A stretch of 64,000 bases of DNA from Peptococcaceae bacterium 1198_IL3148 (GCA_036763105.1 JBAIYS010000002.1:124001-188000), one strand, 5' to 3'. Positions 28,553 to 37,852 are shown, counted from the stretch's first letter. The notes: generated by a model not told the origin, from the sequence alone. Numbers and translations are program-made.

Positions 28553-28636
28553 ATTATGAAACGGTGAGGGGGGGTTAATATTAGCGCTAATACACCGGCT
28601 TTAACCATCGAAGCCGTTCCGATTTGTGGTGAAAAA

Positions 28637-29146
28637 ATGGAAAGTTCCTTTCAACAAATTTATCAACAACTTTATGCCAAACTGGTGCGGCAAGCTGTTT
28701 TTATGTTGGGTGAACGGGCTGCCGCTGAGGATGTGGTGCAAGAAGCATTTTTACGCTTGCATAATATAGGCATAACGGCGGTAAATAATCCATCGGCTTG
28801 GCTGGGTAGAGTGACCAACAATTTATGTTACAACTACATGCGGGGTGAAGGCAATCGGCGCCGCCGGGAAGAAAAGGTGAGTAGCTTACCTAATTATTGC
28901 GATAACAACTTGGTAGCACCATCGGCCGAAGACACTGTGCTGGATAAGGTTGAGTTGCAATTAATTCGTCAGGCATTGCAACAACTTCAACCCCGGGACC
29001 GCATGGTGCTGTTGATGAAATTTTCTGGTTACAAATACCATGATATTGCTGCCGCTGTGGATATAAATAAAACTTCGGTGGGCACAGTTTTAGCCAGGGC
29101 GAGGGAACGTTTTAAACAGGAATATCAACGTATCACTAATAATTAG
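28637..29146 (+). CDS. ECF-type RNA polymerase sigma factor
   Basis: 169 residues with region 2 (AVFMLGERAAAEDVVQEAFLRLH, then WLGRVTNNLCYNYMR) and region 4 (LQPRDRMVLLMKFSGYKYHDIAAAVDI, then GTVLARARERFKQ). It lacks regions 1 and 3, as ECF factors do. Its partner anti-sigma gene follows after 11 bases and an ABC exporter after that, so the signal is probably envelope or toxic-peptide stress. ATG 28637 with GGTGA upstream. Confidence 0.93.
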   Translation: MESSFQQIYQQLYAKLVRQAVFMLGERAAAEDVVQEAFLRLHNIGITAVNNPSAWLGRVTNNLCYNYMRGEGNRRRREEKVSSLPNYCDNNLVAPSAEDTVLDKVELQLIRQALQQLQPRDRMVLLMKFSGYKYHDIAAAVDINKTSVGTVLARARERFKQEYQRITNN

Positions 29147-29157
29147 GGGGTGGCTGG

Positions 29158-30246
29158 ATGCAGTGTCCAGATAGAGGTACTTGGCAGGCATATATAGATG
29201 ATGAAGTATCGTCAACAGAAAAAGTTACATTGGAGCAGCATGCTGAAGGTTGTCCCAAATGCCAACAAATATTGACGGAAATTTCCGATCTGGCCATGTG
29301 GTCTGAGGATAAGTTGGCCCAGTATCAAGGGTTAATTTTAGATGATGACAATACTAAAGAAAATCAAACACAGATAACTAAAGGGAGAGATTTTTGGATG
29401 ACCAAAGGTATTAAAAAATGGGTTGCGGTGGCAGCTTCGGTGGCAGTACTGGCAGGATCACTAACCTTGACGCCGGTACAAGATGCAGTGGCAGATTTAT
29501 TATCAATTTTTAGAGTGCAAAAGATTGAAACGGTAAAAATAAACCCAGCGGAGTTAAACCAAATGGCTAGGGACATAGAGGCTAAAGTGGGTCAGGTGGA
29601 CTTGCAGCAATTTGGTGAAGTACAGTTTTTAAACACCAATGAATTACAAACATTAACATTGGCAGAAGCCAAGAACACCGTGAATTTCGACCTAAAAGAA
29701 CCGAAATTTATACCAAATAACTTTACCCTGGATGAACAGGTTAATGTAATGCGGGAAAACACAGCGGAATTTAAGCTGAATGTCGAACCGGTTAACGCCA
29801 TGTTAAAAAGCCTAGGCGCTAAAACACTGTTGCCTGATACTTTATCAGGCCAGGCATTTACCATCAAAACCCCCGATGGTGTGCAAATGAATTACCAAAA
29901 TAAGGATAACAAGTTTTTTAGCTTTTATCAGTCTAATAGCCCCGAGGTTAGAGTTCCCGATGGGGTAAACCCCAATGAGTTGCGGGCGGCACTGTTGGAT
30001 CTGCCAATACTGCCGGAAGATTTGCGTACCCAGTTGGCGGCCATTGAGGATTGGCAACACACCATGGTTATACCAGAAGCTGAAGCTTCCGAAGTGGTGA
30101 CCATTGATGGTCATCAAGGAATATTTACCAGTAGTCCCCACGGCGGCTTTAGTAATTTGATGTGGGTAGATAACGGTGTTATTTATCAAATCAGTGGTGA
30201 GTTGGATCGGGATAGCATGATCAAAGTTGCTCAGTCAATTTACTAA
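29158..30246 (+). CDS. Membrane anti-sigma factor with zinc finger and DUF4367-like domain
   Basis: 362 residues. The cytoplasmic N-terminus holds the ZAS motif (HAEGCPKC near residues 28-35) that grips ECF sigma factors; a membrane segment lies at about 88-104 (WVAVAASVAVLAGSLTL); the rest is outside the cell, with a DUF4367-type end (SEVVTIDGHQGIFTSS and VDNGVIYQISG). Follows the sigma gene closely with its own GGGGGTGG site. Expected to hold the sigma factor at the membrane until the outer domain responds. Confidence 0.9.
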   Translation: MQCPDRGTWQAYIDDEVSSTEKVTLEQHAEGCPKCQQILTEISDLAMWSEDKLAQYQGLILDDDNTKENQTQITKGRDFWMTKGIKKWVAVAASVAVLAGSLTLTPVQDAVADLLSIFRVQKIETVKINPAELNQMARDIEAKVGQVDLQQFGEVQFLNTNELQTLTLAEAKNTVNFDLKEPKFIPNNFTLDEQVNVMRENTAEFKLNVEPVNAMLKSLGAKTLLPDTLSGQAFTIKTPDGVQMNYQNKDNKFFSFYQSNSPEVRVPDGVNPNELRAALLDLPILPEDLRTQLAAIEDWQHTMVIPEAEASEVVTIDGHQGIFTSSPHGGFSNLMWVDNGVIYQISGELDRDSMIKVAQSIY

Positions 30247-30260
30247 ATATTGGAGAGATG

Positions 30261-31208
30261 ATGTTGCTAGCAATTGAGACAAAAGGACTGACTAAGACCT
30301 ATCAAGGCCATGGGGGCTGTCGGGATATTTCCCTGGCAGTCCCTAGGGGCTCTGTTTTTGGCTTGCTGGGACCAAATGGTGCCGGCAAAAGCACGTTGGT
30401 GAAAATGTTGGTGGGACTACTGCATCCCACCTCGGGTGAAGGAAAAATTTTAAATCAACCGCTAAATGATCTGTCAATGCGCCAAAGAATTGGTTTTTTG
30501 CCTGAGAATTTTAGTTATCACGACTGGCTCACCGGGGAGGACTTGTTACGTTTTCATGGTTCTTTGTACGGCCTGTCTAAAGATCAACTGAATCGCAGAG
30601 TACCTCAAGTGTTACAGATGGTGGGGCTAACCGGCCATGGTAATAAGCGGGTGGGCAGTTACAGTAAAGGTATGCAACAGCGGGTGGGTTTGGGTTGTGC
30701 CTTGGTTAACAACCCGGAGATAATTTTTTTGGATGAACCCACATCGGCGTTGGACCCCATTGGTAGAAAAGCGGTGCGCGACTTGATGGAAACTTTAAAA
30801 CAACAGGGAAAAACTGTGTTTATTAACAGCCACCTGTTAAGTGAATTGGAAACGGTATGCGACCAAATAGCCATTATTAAAGCGGGTAGATTGATCTTTC
30901 AAGGTGATTGGCGAGAAATGTTATCCCAAGGATGTCGGGCAAAAATAATTGTTGGCAATCAAGCGCCCCTAAATCAGTTGTTGGAAAGCCTAAAATCAGA
31001 GGTGACGCTAATATCCCAAGATCAAATTACCGCCGATAAACAACAAATAATTTTGTCTTTAACTTCCGAGCAGGTTATCCCCCGGGTAGTCAGTAGTTTG
31101 GCTAAGAATGGCTGGCAAATTTATGAAGTGACGCCGATGATGGATTCTTTAGAGAAAATCTTTTTACAGTATGTCAACAACACCGATGGCTCAGCAGAAG
31201 GAAGGTAG
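30261..31208 (+). CDS. ABC transporter ATP-binding protein
   Basis: About 315 residues. Walker A GPNGAGKST near 42, signature YSKGMQQRVGLG, Walker B IIFLDEPTSALDP and the switch His in NSHLLSE. It belongs to the ABC-2 drug/peptide exporter group. A C-terminal extension of about 95 residues is usual for these. GGAGAG at 30252 allows ATG 30258, ATG 30261 or TTG 30264. Forms an operon with the sigma and anti-sigma genes and the permease four bases downstream. Confidence 0.92.
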   Translation: MLLAIETKGLTKTYQGHGGCRDISLAVPRGSVFGLLGPNGAGKSTLVKMLVGLLHPTSGEGKILNQPLNDLSMRQRIGFLPENFSYHDWLTGEDLLRFHGSLYGLSKDQLNRRVPQVLQMVGLTGHGNKRVGSYSKGMQQRVGLGCALVNNPEIIFLDEPTSALDPIGRKAVRDLMETLKQQGKTVFINSHLLSELETVCDQIAIIKAGRLIFQGDWREMLSQGCRAKIIVGNQAPLNQLLESLKSEVTLISQDQITADKQQIILSLTSEQVIPRVVSSLAKNGWQIYEVTPMMDSLEKIFLQYVNNTDGSAEGR

Positions 31209-31212
31209 TGCC

Positions 31213-32070
31213 GTGCTTAACATTGCTAGATTAACCTTTATGGAAGCGGGAAAAAAGAAAATCTTTTTTGTCACCATTATTTTGACACTGGCCTTTCTGT
31301 TGCTATATGGTTTAGGTCTGCATTTTACTGATAAAGAAATGGCAGAGATAAACGCTGTCCTTGGGGCACAGTTGGCTGTACAGCAAATTGTTGGCAATCA
31401 ATTATTGGGTTTGGGATTATATTTATCTTCATTTATGCTGTCGTTGTTGGCGTTGATGGTCAGTGTCGGTTCCATTGCGTCAGAGGTGGAAAGTGGTTTG
31501 CTACATGCCATTGTATCTAAACCCATTAGGCGACGGGACATTGTGCTGGGCAAGTTTTTAGGCTATGGGCTAATGCTGACAGCCTATTCTTTGGTGTTGT
31601 TTATCATGTTGTTGTTATTAAATTGGATCTTTAATGACATCGCGCTCACCCTTTTAACACCGGCTAATTTTTTTTATGGCGTTTTTATCTTTGTTTTACA
31701 GCCGCTAGTATTATTGGGTTTGGCCTTAGTGTTTTCCACCAGCTTTAGAACTATGGCAGCGGGTATCATCACCTTTGCATTCTATGGTCTAAGCATTGTT
31801 GGCGGCTTTATGGAACAAATTGGCGCTCTGATTAACAAAACAGCGTTAATTAACACCGGCATTGTAACCAGCTTAGTTATGCCCAGTGACGCCTTGTTTA
31901 GAAAACTAATAAGTGTGTTAACCAACAGTGAAGCTAATCCCTTATCATCTTTAACTGGGCCAATGGGGGTAGGAATACCACCCAGCAATGCCATGATTGT
32001 CTATGCTTGTTTGTATTTAGTGGCCTGTGTGGGATTGGCTGTTTCTAAATTTGCCAAGAAAGATCTATAG
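31213..32070 (+). CDS. ABC-2 type transporter permease
   Basis: 285 residues with six hydrophobic segments and a GSIASEVESGLLHAIVSKPIRRRDIVLGKFLG motif region (Glu-Val-Glu-Ser-Gly, then Pro-Ile-Arg-Arg) typical of ABC-2 permeases. GTG 31213 is preferred: it lies behind AAGGAAGGT and starts MLNIARLTF as in relatives, while ATG 31171 would overlap the ATPase gene. Partner of the preceding ATPase; the cargo is unknown. Confidence 0.9.
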   Translation: MLNIARLTFMEAGKKKIFFVTIILTLAFLLLYGLGLHFTDKEMAEINAVLGAQLAVQQIVGNQLLGLGLYLSSFMLSLLALMVSVGSIASEVESGLLHAIVSKPIRRRDIVLGKFLGYGLMLTAYSLVLFIMLLLLNWIFNDIALTLLTPANFFYGVFIFVLQPLVLLGLALVFSTSFRTMAAGIITFAFYGLSIVGGFMEQIGALINKTALINTGIVTSLVMPSDALFRKLISVLTNSEANPLSSLTGPMGVGIPPSNAMIVYACLYLVACVGLAVSKFAKKDL

Positions 32071-32120
32071 ACCCTTAACTAAACTTCAAAAATGAGATTG
32101 CTTAACAATAAAAATACATC

Positions 32121-32439
32121 TTGATTATATATTTAGATTGTGTTAAACTCTGGAATAACTTAAAAAATAAATACAGACAAAGCGAAGATTGAGAAGAGTA
32201 GCTATAAATTGAAAACTCCAGAGAGTCGCTGGCTGGTGGGAATGCGGCAGGGATATTTATGGTGAATGGGCTCATGAGTGCGGTCCGAAAATATTTAGTA
32301 GGCATCGCCGGAAATCCTATCCGTTATCAATTGGACGTGTATGATAGTACATGGTTTAAGGTGGGCATAGTAATATGCCAATTTGGGTGGTACCGCAGGA
32401 GATTACCTCTTGTCCCTTACATGGGATGAGAGGTTTTTT
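32121..32439 (+). promoter_or_regulatory. T-box leader upstream of trpB
   Basis: Promoter TTGATT (32121) with a weak -10 near 32143. The leader has the stem I marks AGTAG (32196), AGAGAG (32220), a GGTGGGAA-CGG segment, the T-box TGGGTGGTACCGC at 32384-32396, and a terminator (CCTCTTGTCCC at 32406 with GGGATGAGAGG, then T6). Uncharged tRNA should block the terminator and turn trpB on. TGG triplets occur in the leader, but I could not assign the specifier loop with certainty. Confidence 0.92.
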
Positions 32440-32516
32440 GTTTTAGCAGGCCGTGAAACTACTCTAATATCATACACAAATAATCACAAAAATAAAATTT
32501 AAGGGGGAGTATGGTT

Positions 32517-33707
32517 ATGATTAACAATGGTGGTTATTTTGGTGAATTTGGTGGCAGATTTGTACCTGATCAGTTAGTGGCACCGCTGGCAGAGTTGGAA
32601 GAACATTTTTACAAGTACATTCAAAATCAAGAGTTTCTGAACGAACTGAATTATTATTTCAAACAATATGTAGGGCGGTGCAGCCCACTCTATTTAGCAG
32701 CAAGGTTAACCGAACAGGTGGGTGGAGGTAAAATTTACCTAAAGAGAGAAGATTTAAACCACACCGGTGCTCACAAAATTAACAACGCCCTCGGTCAGAT
32801 ACTGCTGGCCAAAAAGATGGGTAAAAAAAGAATTATTGCGGAAACAGGCGCGGGACAACATGGAGTGGCAACGGCCACCGCATGTGCCCTTTTTGGCCTG
32901 GAGTGTGTTATTTACATGGGTGAAGTTGATATTAAGAGACAGGAATTGAATGTATTCCGCATGGAACTATTGGGAGCCCAGGTACAGCCAGTTACTTCAG
33001 GTACTGGTACATTAAAAGATGCGGTGGATGAGGCGCTAAATGACTATATGTTAAATTACAAAGATACTTTTTATTTGTTGGGTTCCGCCGTTGGCCCCCA
33101 TCCTTATCCCACCATGGTGCGTGAATTTCAAAGTGTTATCGGTCGGGAGGCCCGAGAGCAGATTCTAGAAATGGAGGGTAGACTACCCGATTACCTGATA
33201 GCCTGTGTTGGTGGGGGAAGCAATGCCATCGGCCTGTTCCATCCATTTTACCAGGACAGTTCGGTAAAGATGATTGGCGTTGAGCCGGCAGGTAAAGGGT
33301 TAGACACCGACGACCATGCGGCCAGTATTAATAAGGGTACGGTGGGGATTATTCACGGATTTAAGTGTTATACGTTACAGGATGAAAATAATGAACCATT
33401 ACCAGTATATTCTGTTGCGGCAGGACTCGATTACCCTGGGGTTGGCCCCGAACACAGTTATTACAGCGCAAGCGGCAGAGCTAAATATGAAGCCATTACT
33501 GACCAAGAAGCGCTGGCAGCTTTTATGCAACTATCCAAAACCGAAGGCATTATTCCTGCCATTGAAAGTGCCCATGCGGTGGCCTACGCTATCAAACTGG
33601 CAAAAGCATTAACTCCGGACCAGATTATTATTGTAAACTTATCGGGACGCGGGGACAAGGATGTCAACCAAGTGAAGGATATGATCCACAGGGGAGAATT
33701 TGTTTAA
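32517..33707 (+). CDS. trpB: Tryptophan synthase beta subunit
   Basis: PLP enzyme joining indole and serine to tryptophan. About 396 residues of the TrpB1 type: [10 protein letters not shown], the PLP Lys in [17 protein letters not shown] (near 83), [16 protein letters not shown] and a final [13 protein letters not shown] 32517 has GGGGGAG eight bases upstream; ATG 32511 is too close. No trpA or other trp gene lies in the window. It is the only structural gene behind the T-box leader, so it may salvage indole or pair with TrpA made elsewhere. Confidence 0.95.
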   Translation: MINNGGYFGEFGGRFVPDQLVAPLAELEEHFYKYIQNQEFLNELNYYFKQYVGRCSPLYLAARLTEQVGGGKIYLKREDLNHTGAHKINNALGQILLAKKMGKKRIIAETGAGQHGVATATACALFGLECVIYMGEVDIKRQELNVFRMELLGAQVQPVTSGTGTLKDAVDEALNDYMLNYKDTFYLLGSAVGPHPYPTMVREFQSVIGREAREQILEMEGRLPDYLIACVGGGSNAIGLFHPFYQDSSVKMIGVEPAGKGLDTDDHAASINKGTVGIIHGFKCYTLQDENNEPLPVYSVAAGLDYPGVGPEHSYYSASGRAKYEAITDQEALAAFMQLSKTEGIIPAIESAHAVAYAIKLAKALTPDQIIIVNLSGRGDKDVNQVKDMIHRGEFV

Positions 33708-33873
33708 GTGGTACAAAGCTTATAGACAACAGCTTTGCATTATCCCTCTCACAAAGTGCCAGAAGGTAGGGGTCACCTTTTGGTACTTTCCCTTTTCTTT
33801 TAGTACTTTGTTGCCTTATATCCAACAACAATGTTGGATAAACTGTAAGAAAAGAGGGAGGGTATGCGTAAAT

Positions 33874-34110
33874 ATGGAACTGACAATGCACATGCAGTCC
33901 GAAGTGGATGAATTTGATATCCGGAGGTTACAAGAAAGGATAGAAGAAATCGGCTATACAGATGAACTTACCATTACTATGGAGGCAGCAGATGCCCATG
34001 AAGCCGTTGCCATTATTGAGTTGTTGGAAGAGAATGGTTTTTCCCACGAAGTAAAAGGTAGCCACGATGGTAATACCTTTAGCATTATTGCCCGCAGAAT
34101 GCTACATTGA
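33874..34110 (+). CDS. Uncharacterised small protein
   Basis: 78 residues, not recognised. MELTMHMQSEVDEFDIRRLQERIEEIGY suggests a helix followed by a small alpha/beta fold (DELTITMEAADAHEAVAIIELLEENGF). GAGGGAGGG at 33854 precedes; a 15-codon frame from ATG 33864 overlaps the start. It ends at a terminator shared with yqeY. Confidence 0.65.
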   Translation: MELTMHMQSEVDEFDIRRLQERIEEIGYTDELTITMEAADAHEAVAIIELLEENGFSHEVKGSHDGNTFSIIARRMLH

Positions 34111-34124
34111 GATAATACATACAA

Positions 34125-34156
34125 AATACCCCCCGCCCTGGCAGGGGGTATTATTT
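34125..34156. terminator. Bidirectional terminator
   Basis: Nine-bp AATACCCCC/GGGGGTATT stem (34125-34133 with 34144-34152) between two convergent genes. Confidence 0.85.
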
Positions 34157-34159
34157 TCT

Positions 34160-34597
34160 TTAACCCTTAAGTATTTTGGTTACGCAGTCCTTAACTTTGT
34201 TGCCGTCGGCCTTGCCCTTAACCAAAGGCATAATTTCTTTCATTAACTTGCCCATGTCCTTGGGTTCGCTGCATCCCAACTGCTGACACTTTTCCTTAAC
34301 TAATTGTTCCAGTTCATCGTCGGACATTTGAGCAGGCAGGTATTTTTCCAAAATTTCTATTTCCCTTTGGTATTGATCGATTAAATCCTGCCGGTCACCA
34401 AAGGTGGGGATGGCATCGCGACGCTGTTTTACTTCTTTGACCAGTACATCAATTTCCTCGGCTTCGGTTAACGGCTGACCCAATTCCTTGGCCTTAAGTT
34501 GCATATTATTAATGGCCATTCGCACCACGGTGGTGGTGAATTTATCTTTGCTTTTCATAGATTCTATCATTTTGGCCTTCAATTGTTCTAGAATCAA
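34160..34597 (-). CDS. yqeY: GatB/YqeY domain protein
   Basis: 145-residue protein of the YqeY family, which shares the tRNA-binding helical tail of GatB. Segments LKAKMIESMKSKDK, TVVRMAINNMQLK, EKYLPAQMSDDEL and DMGKLMKEIMP-KGKADGN are conserved. TTG 34597 fits AGGAG better than ATG 34606. Often placed near rpsU in Firmicutes; here rpsU is not seen. Confidence 0.92.
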   Translation of the reverse strand: MILEQLKAKMIESMKSKDKFTTTVVRMAINNMQLKAKELGQPLTEAEEIDVLVKEVKQRRDAIPTFGDRQDLIDQYQREIEILEKYLPAQMSDDELEQLVKEKCQQLGCSEPKDMGKLMKEIMPLVKGKADGNKVKDCVTKILKG

Positions 34598-34675
34598 AGC
34601 AATCATCTCCTAACATTTCAAGATGTTTTCATTATATAGAAAAAGTGGCAAATATTCAAATTAAGGGTTAAGGTC

Positions 34676-34704
34676 TTGTTTTATCAGGTTAAATATATTA
34701 TAAT
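34676..34704 (+). promoter_or_regulatory. Promoter for the small membrane protein gene
   Basis: TTGTTT (34676-34681), 17 bases, TATAAT (34699-34704). A near-palindrome ATAAGT-GT-ACTTAT at 34744-34757 downstream could be an operator. Confidence 0.5.
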
Positions 34705-34805
34705 TGTATTAATTAGACAGTAAATGATTTGTTTAAGATTTAGTATAAGTGTACTTATAATGTGTACATAGTTACTATATTAAATAAAAAGGAGAATAAA
34801 GATTA

Positions 34806-34940
34806 GTGAAAAATATTCATCACGGTGGGATTGTTGTTTATGCTGTTGTGGCAGCGACGTTGGCGTTGGTTACGCTGTTGGTGACTCCCAAACCGGTGGA
34901 AACCGCACAGTTGATGTCAGTGTTAACTTTCTTCGGTTAA
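34806..34940 (+). CDS. Small single-span membrane protein
   Basis: 44 residues from GTG 34806, with AAGGAGA ten bases upstream. A short basic start (MKNIHHGG) is followed by one hydrophobic span (IVVYAVVAATLALVTLLV) and a short tail. Not recognised. It has its own promoter and ends at a good terminator, so it is probably expressed as a single gene. Confidence 0.6.
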   Translation: MKNIHHGGIVVYAVVAATLALVTLLVTPKPVETAQLMSVLTFFG

Positions 34941-34957
34941 ATATTAGATAGAACAAA

Positions 34958-34985
34958 AGGCACTCTGTTAGGTGACAGAGTGCCT
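34958..34985 (+). terminator. Terminator after the small membrane protein gene
   Basis: Perfect 11-bp stem AGGCACTCTGT (34958-34968) with its complement at 34975-34985, then a T-rich tail. Confidence 0.8.
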
Positions 34986-35003
34986 GCGTATTTTAAAAAT
35001 AAT

Positions 35004-35609
35004 TTAATCACAGTCCAACGATCCAGATAATATTGCGCTGCCCGTTTGCTTAGTGATGGTATTGACCGGACGCACCTCGATGACAGTGTCGGGGGTTAAT
35101 GATGCGCTAATTTCAGCAAAAGTGCCGGCCCAGGTGGTTAATGGTTCCATAGAAGGATACAATATCCACCGCCAAGCAATATTACTGGGAATGGATGTAA
35201 GAGCTTCATAGCCATTGAAAGCACCATAGACAGAAGGTTTAGGCAGTCCATGGGCCACAATGCTGATGGCGGTACGACCGGGCCTAATGTCAGCTAATGT
35301 TCTGATCATAGCGCTGCCTAGGGCATCTGTGGAAACACGTTTTTCTTTGGGTTTTAGCAGGGTACAACTAGGTAATTTCACTGGTTCGGGTTTCGGTGGT
35401 AATTCGGGAATACATAATACGTCACCCGGGAAAATGACACTTGGGTCTTGAATATGCTTATTGGCGTCGATTAAGTCTTGGGGGACGACATCATAATGCT
35501 CAGCAATCAACCACATGGTATCTCCGGCTTTAACGGTGTAGCGATTGGCAAAACCACTGGGACATGAAGAAGGGACACGGGGAGATTTTTGACGGAACAA
35601 CATTTTCAT
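35004..35609 (-). CDS. LysM-domain protein
   Basis: 201 residues. A LysM domain at about 23-70 (YTVKAGDTMWLIAEHYDV, then LIDANKHIQDPSVIFPGDVLCIP) binds peptidoglycan or chitin-like glycans. The rest (about 85-195) is not recognised and contains GRTAISIVAHGLPKP and WAGTFAEISASLTPDTVIEVRPV. There is no clear signal peptide, as in spore-coat LysM proteins, so a spore role is possible but unproved. RBS AGGAGGT. Confidence 0.8.
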   Translation of the reverse strand: MKMLFRQKSPRVPSSCPSGFANRYTVKAGDTMWLIAEHYDVVPQDLIDANKHIQDPSVIFPGDVLCIPELPPKPEPVKLPSCTLLKPKEKRVSTDALGSAMIRTLADIRPGRTAISIVAHGLPKPSVYGAFNGYEALTSIPSNIAWRWILYPSMEPLTTWAGTFAEISASLTPDTVIEVRPVNTITKQTGSAILSGSLDCD

Positions 35610-35781
35610 AACGACCTCCTTAAAAGCTGCACTTATTGGTGCAATGAAGACATTGTTCTTATATGTTATGTGATTAATTGCTTACTGGTTACGATCTACT
35701 GGTTTGTAAATTGCTTGAAAAGTTTCTGTTGAGTTTATCTTTTTCGGCCATCGGACACCATGTTTTCTTGTCCCGCAAATA

Positions 35782-36267
35782 TCACCACATATTTTCCAAA
35801 CTGCGATATTGCAATGCTTCTGCCATGTGAGAGGCTTCGATGCTGTCGCTGCCGGCTAAATCAGCAATGGTGCGGGCCACTTTTAACAATTTATCGTGGC
35901 TGCGGGCAGATAGATTTAGTTGTTTAAAGGCTGTTTTTAGCAGAGCCTTAGCTTCGCTGGTGGCCCGGCAGTGTTTTCTCACTAAGGAGGCGGGCATTTG
36001 CGCGTTGCAGGTGACGGTGGGTTTACTATTGGCGAAACGTTGACGTTGTATAGCCCGGGCCTTTTCAACCCGCTCTTTGATCAGAGCCGATGCTTCGCCA
36101 GGTTCTGCTTTTTCTAAATCACTAAACTCCACTCTGGTTATCTCAACGTGCATATCAATGCGGTCCAAAAGTGGTCCAGACAATCGGCGCAGGTAACGCT
36201 GAATCTGCACCGGACTGCAGGAGCATTCTTTGGATTTATCTCCGTAATAACCGCACGGACAGGGGTT
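35782..36267 (-). pseudogene. comM: comM, C-terminal part, cut by prophage insertion
   Basis: About 160 residues match the end of the Mg-chelatase-like ComM helicase: NPCPCGYYGD with the zinc Cys residues, CSCSPVQIQRYLRRLSGPLLDRIDMHVEI (arginine-finger region), and ARTIADLAGSDSIEASHMAEALQYR. The AAA+ core and Lon-like N-terminus are missing; family length is about 500 residues. Homology stops abruptly upstream of the Asn-Pro codons, where the phage recombinase begins to overlap. ComM moves branches during natural transformation, so lysogeny should inactivate it unless the phage excises. The 5' part should lie at the other phage end, outside the window. Confidence 0.9.
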
Positions 36268-37852
36268 CAGGAACCAACTTAGAAAAACTAAACGTGGTAG
36301 AAACATTTGCATATGCTCTACCGGTGTTGGGATCGATTTTGGTGTTAACTGTTATTTCCTTGACTAACGTTCGGACCACCGAGCGTTTATCATCAAATGA
36401 TGGCTCGCCCTTGATCCTTTCTTTTAAATCCATCAGCATTTCTTCGGCTGTTTCAAATTGTGTAGTGTAATTTTTATCTTGGGTTAGTTTTTGTTCAAGC
36501 TCTTTTATATGTTGCTCAAGTGATAGAGTTTCTTTCTCGATTTTATTTAGCTGGTTAGTAACATCACCAATATTAATAACTTTCTTTCTGTAGAGATCGA
36601 GGATGCTTTGCTTTTCGGTCTCTTTGTCTTTTATAGATCTGCTTATTAGCTGCATTTCGGTTTCAATTTCTGCTTTGTGAGATTTCTGTTCTTCTATATT
36701 ATCCTGCAATTCTTTGATAGCATCTCCGGGGTTAAGTATAAAGTTGACGCATGTTTGCCATGTGATTTCTTCAATCCAGTCTTTAGGGATGTTTTTTGAC
36801 TTACATTTACCATTCAGGGGACCGGCATAAGCATTTTTACCACCGCAAACATAGTAGGCCTTCAATTTACCCCCAGGGCCCTTGTAAGCGGTGCCATGGT
36901 ATGTTAGTCCACATTCACCACACTTGATTAGTCTGCGAAGTAAATACTGCCGCTTAGAGTTCCGGGTTGCTTCTAACATGTTACCGTGTAGCACTTGCTG
37001 AGCTTTATCCCATGCTTCTTCATCGACAATTGCCGGCATTTCACGGGGGATCAGTTCCCTGACTTTGTCCGAACGTTTTCCGTAGTAGTGTATGCCTTTA
37101 TAAGTAGTGTTTTTCAAAATCCGTTGTACCTTATTTGGCCGCCAGATGCCGGAGGTGTTTACCTTTCTTTTGCCACGCTGCATTTTACGGTCATCTTTTG
37201 CGTAGTGGGTAGGGATGCTGAGTGAGTTAAGGTAGTCAGCAACTTTGATGGTTGAGTAGCCTTGCTCAGCAACTAGTTTAAAAATGAGCTTAATCACATC
37301 AGCTTCGCTCATGTTTAACCCAGGAAGCGGGTTGTTGTTTACTTCTAGATACCCGTCATCATTAACTAGATATCCATAGGGCACAATGCCGCCAAGCCAT
37401 TTGCCGGCCTTGGCAGCTCTGTTAGCCCCGTGCCACATGCGACTTAATATATTTTCGCGCTCTAGGTCTGCAACACCGGCCAGAATGGTAAGAAGAAAGC
37501 GACCATTAGGATCACCTGTGTCGAATGGCTCGGTCATGCTACGGATTTTAATACCGTGCTGTTCCAAGTCATAAACTGCATTAAGAATTACCCTGGCCGA
37601 ACGACCCAAGCGGTCAATTTTATAGATTAGGAGTAGGTCAAACTTTTTAGCTTTAGCATCTTCGAGTGCCCTTTTACCTTCTGGGCGCATTTCAAGGGGG
37701 AGGGTGCCGGTAATACCGTCATCCTTGAACCACTCTACAATATCTAGTTGATGAAGATCACAGTATTTTTTTGCAAATTCTATTTGGTTTTCTATAGTGC
37801 CGCGTTCCTGTTGATCCTCTGAGGACACACGGCAGTAAATAGCTACACGCAT
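36236..37852 (-). CDS. Large serine recombinase (prophage integrase)
   Basis: 538 residues. N-terminal resolvase domain with the nucleophile Ser in YCRVSSEDQ (near 10) and the IYKIDRLGRS segment; recombinase domain with GIWRPNKVQRILKN; zinc ribbon with CGECGLTYHG, YYVCGGK and GKCKS; then a long coiled coil (about 385-470) typical of large serine integrases. It integrates phage DNA at comM. Its 3' end crosses the attachment site, so its final ten or so residues and stop codon are read from host comM DNA in the lysogen. No recombination directionality factor was recognised nearby. Confidence 0.95.
   Translation of the reverse strand: MRVAIYCRVSSEDQQERGTIENQIEFAKKYCDLHQLDIVEWFKDDGITGTLPLEMRPEGKRALEDAKAKKFDLLLIYKIDRLGRSARVILNAVYDLEQHGIKIRSMTEPFDTGDPNGRFLLTILAGVADLERENILSRMWHGANRAAKAGKWLGGIVPYGYLVNDDGYLEVNNNPLPGLNMSEADVIKLIFKLVAEQGYSTIKVADYLNSLSIPTHYAKDDRKMQRGKRKVNTSGIWRPNKVQRILKNTTYKGIHYYGKRSDKVRELIPREMPAIVDEEAWDKAQQVLHGNMLEATRNSKRQYLLRRLIKCGECGLTYHGTAYKGPGGKLKAYYVCGGKNAYAGPLNGKCKSKNIPKDWIEEITWQTCVNFILNPGDAIKELQDNIEEQKSHKAEIETEMQLISRSIKDKETEKQSILDLYRKKVINIGDVTNQLNKIEKETLSLEQHIKELEQKLTQDKNYTTQFETAEEMLMDLKERIKGEPSFDDKRSVVRTLVKEITVNTKIDPNTGRAYANVSTTFSFSKLVPEPLSVRLLRR
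36250..36275. other. Left prophage attachment site (attL) region in comM
   Basis: Host comM similarity ends at the codons for Asn-Pro-Cys-Pro-Cys-Gly (36250-36267 on the minus strand), which also encode the last residues of the phage recombinase in another frame. The crossover must lie here. The exact core cannot be set without attR. Confidence 0.75.

Noticed and set aside
32221-32300. Firm assignment of a tryptophan (TGG) specifier codon
   Set aside because: TGG occurs at several points in the leader but the specifier loop could not be placed without folding.
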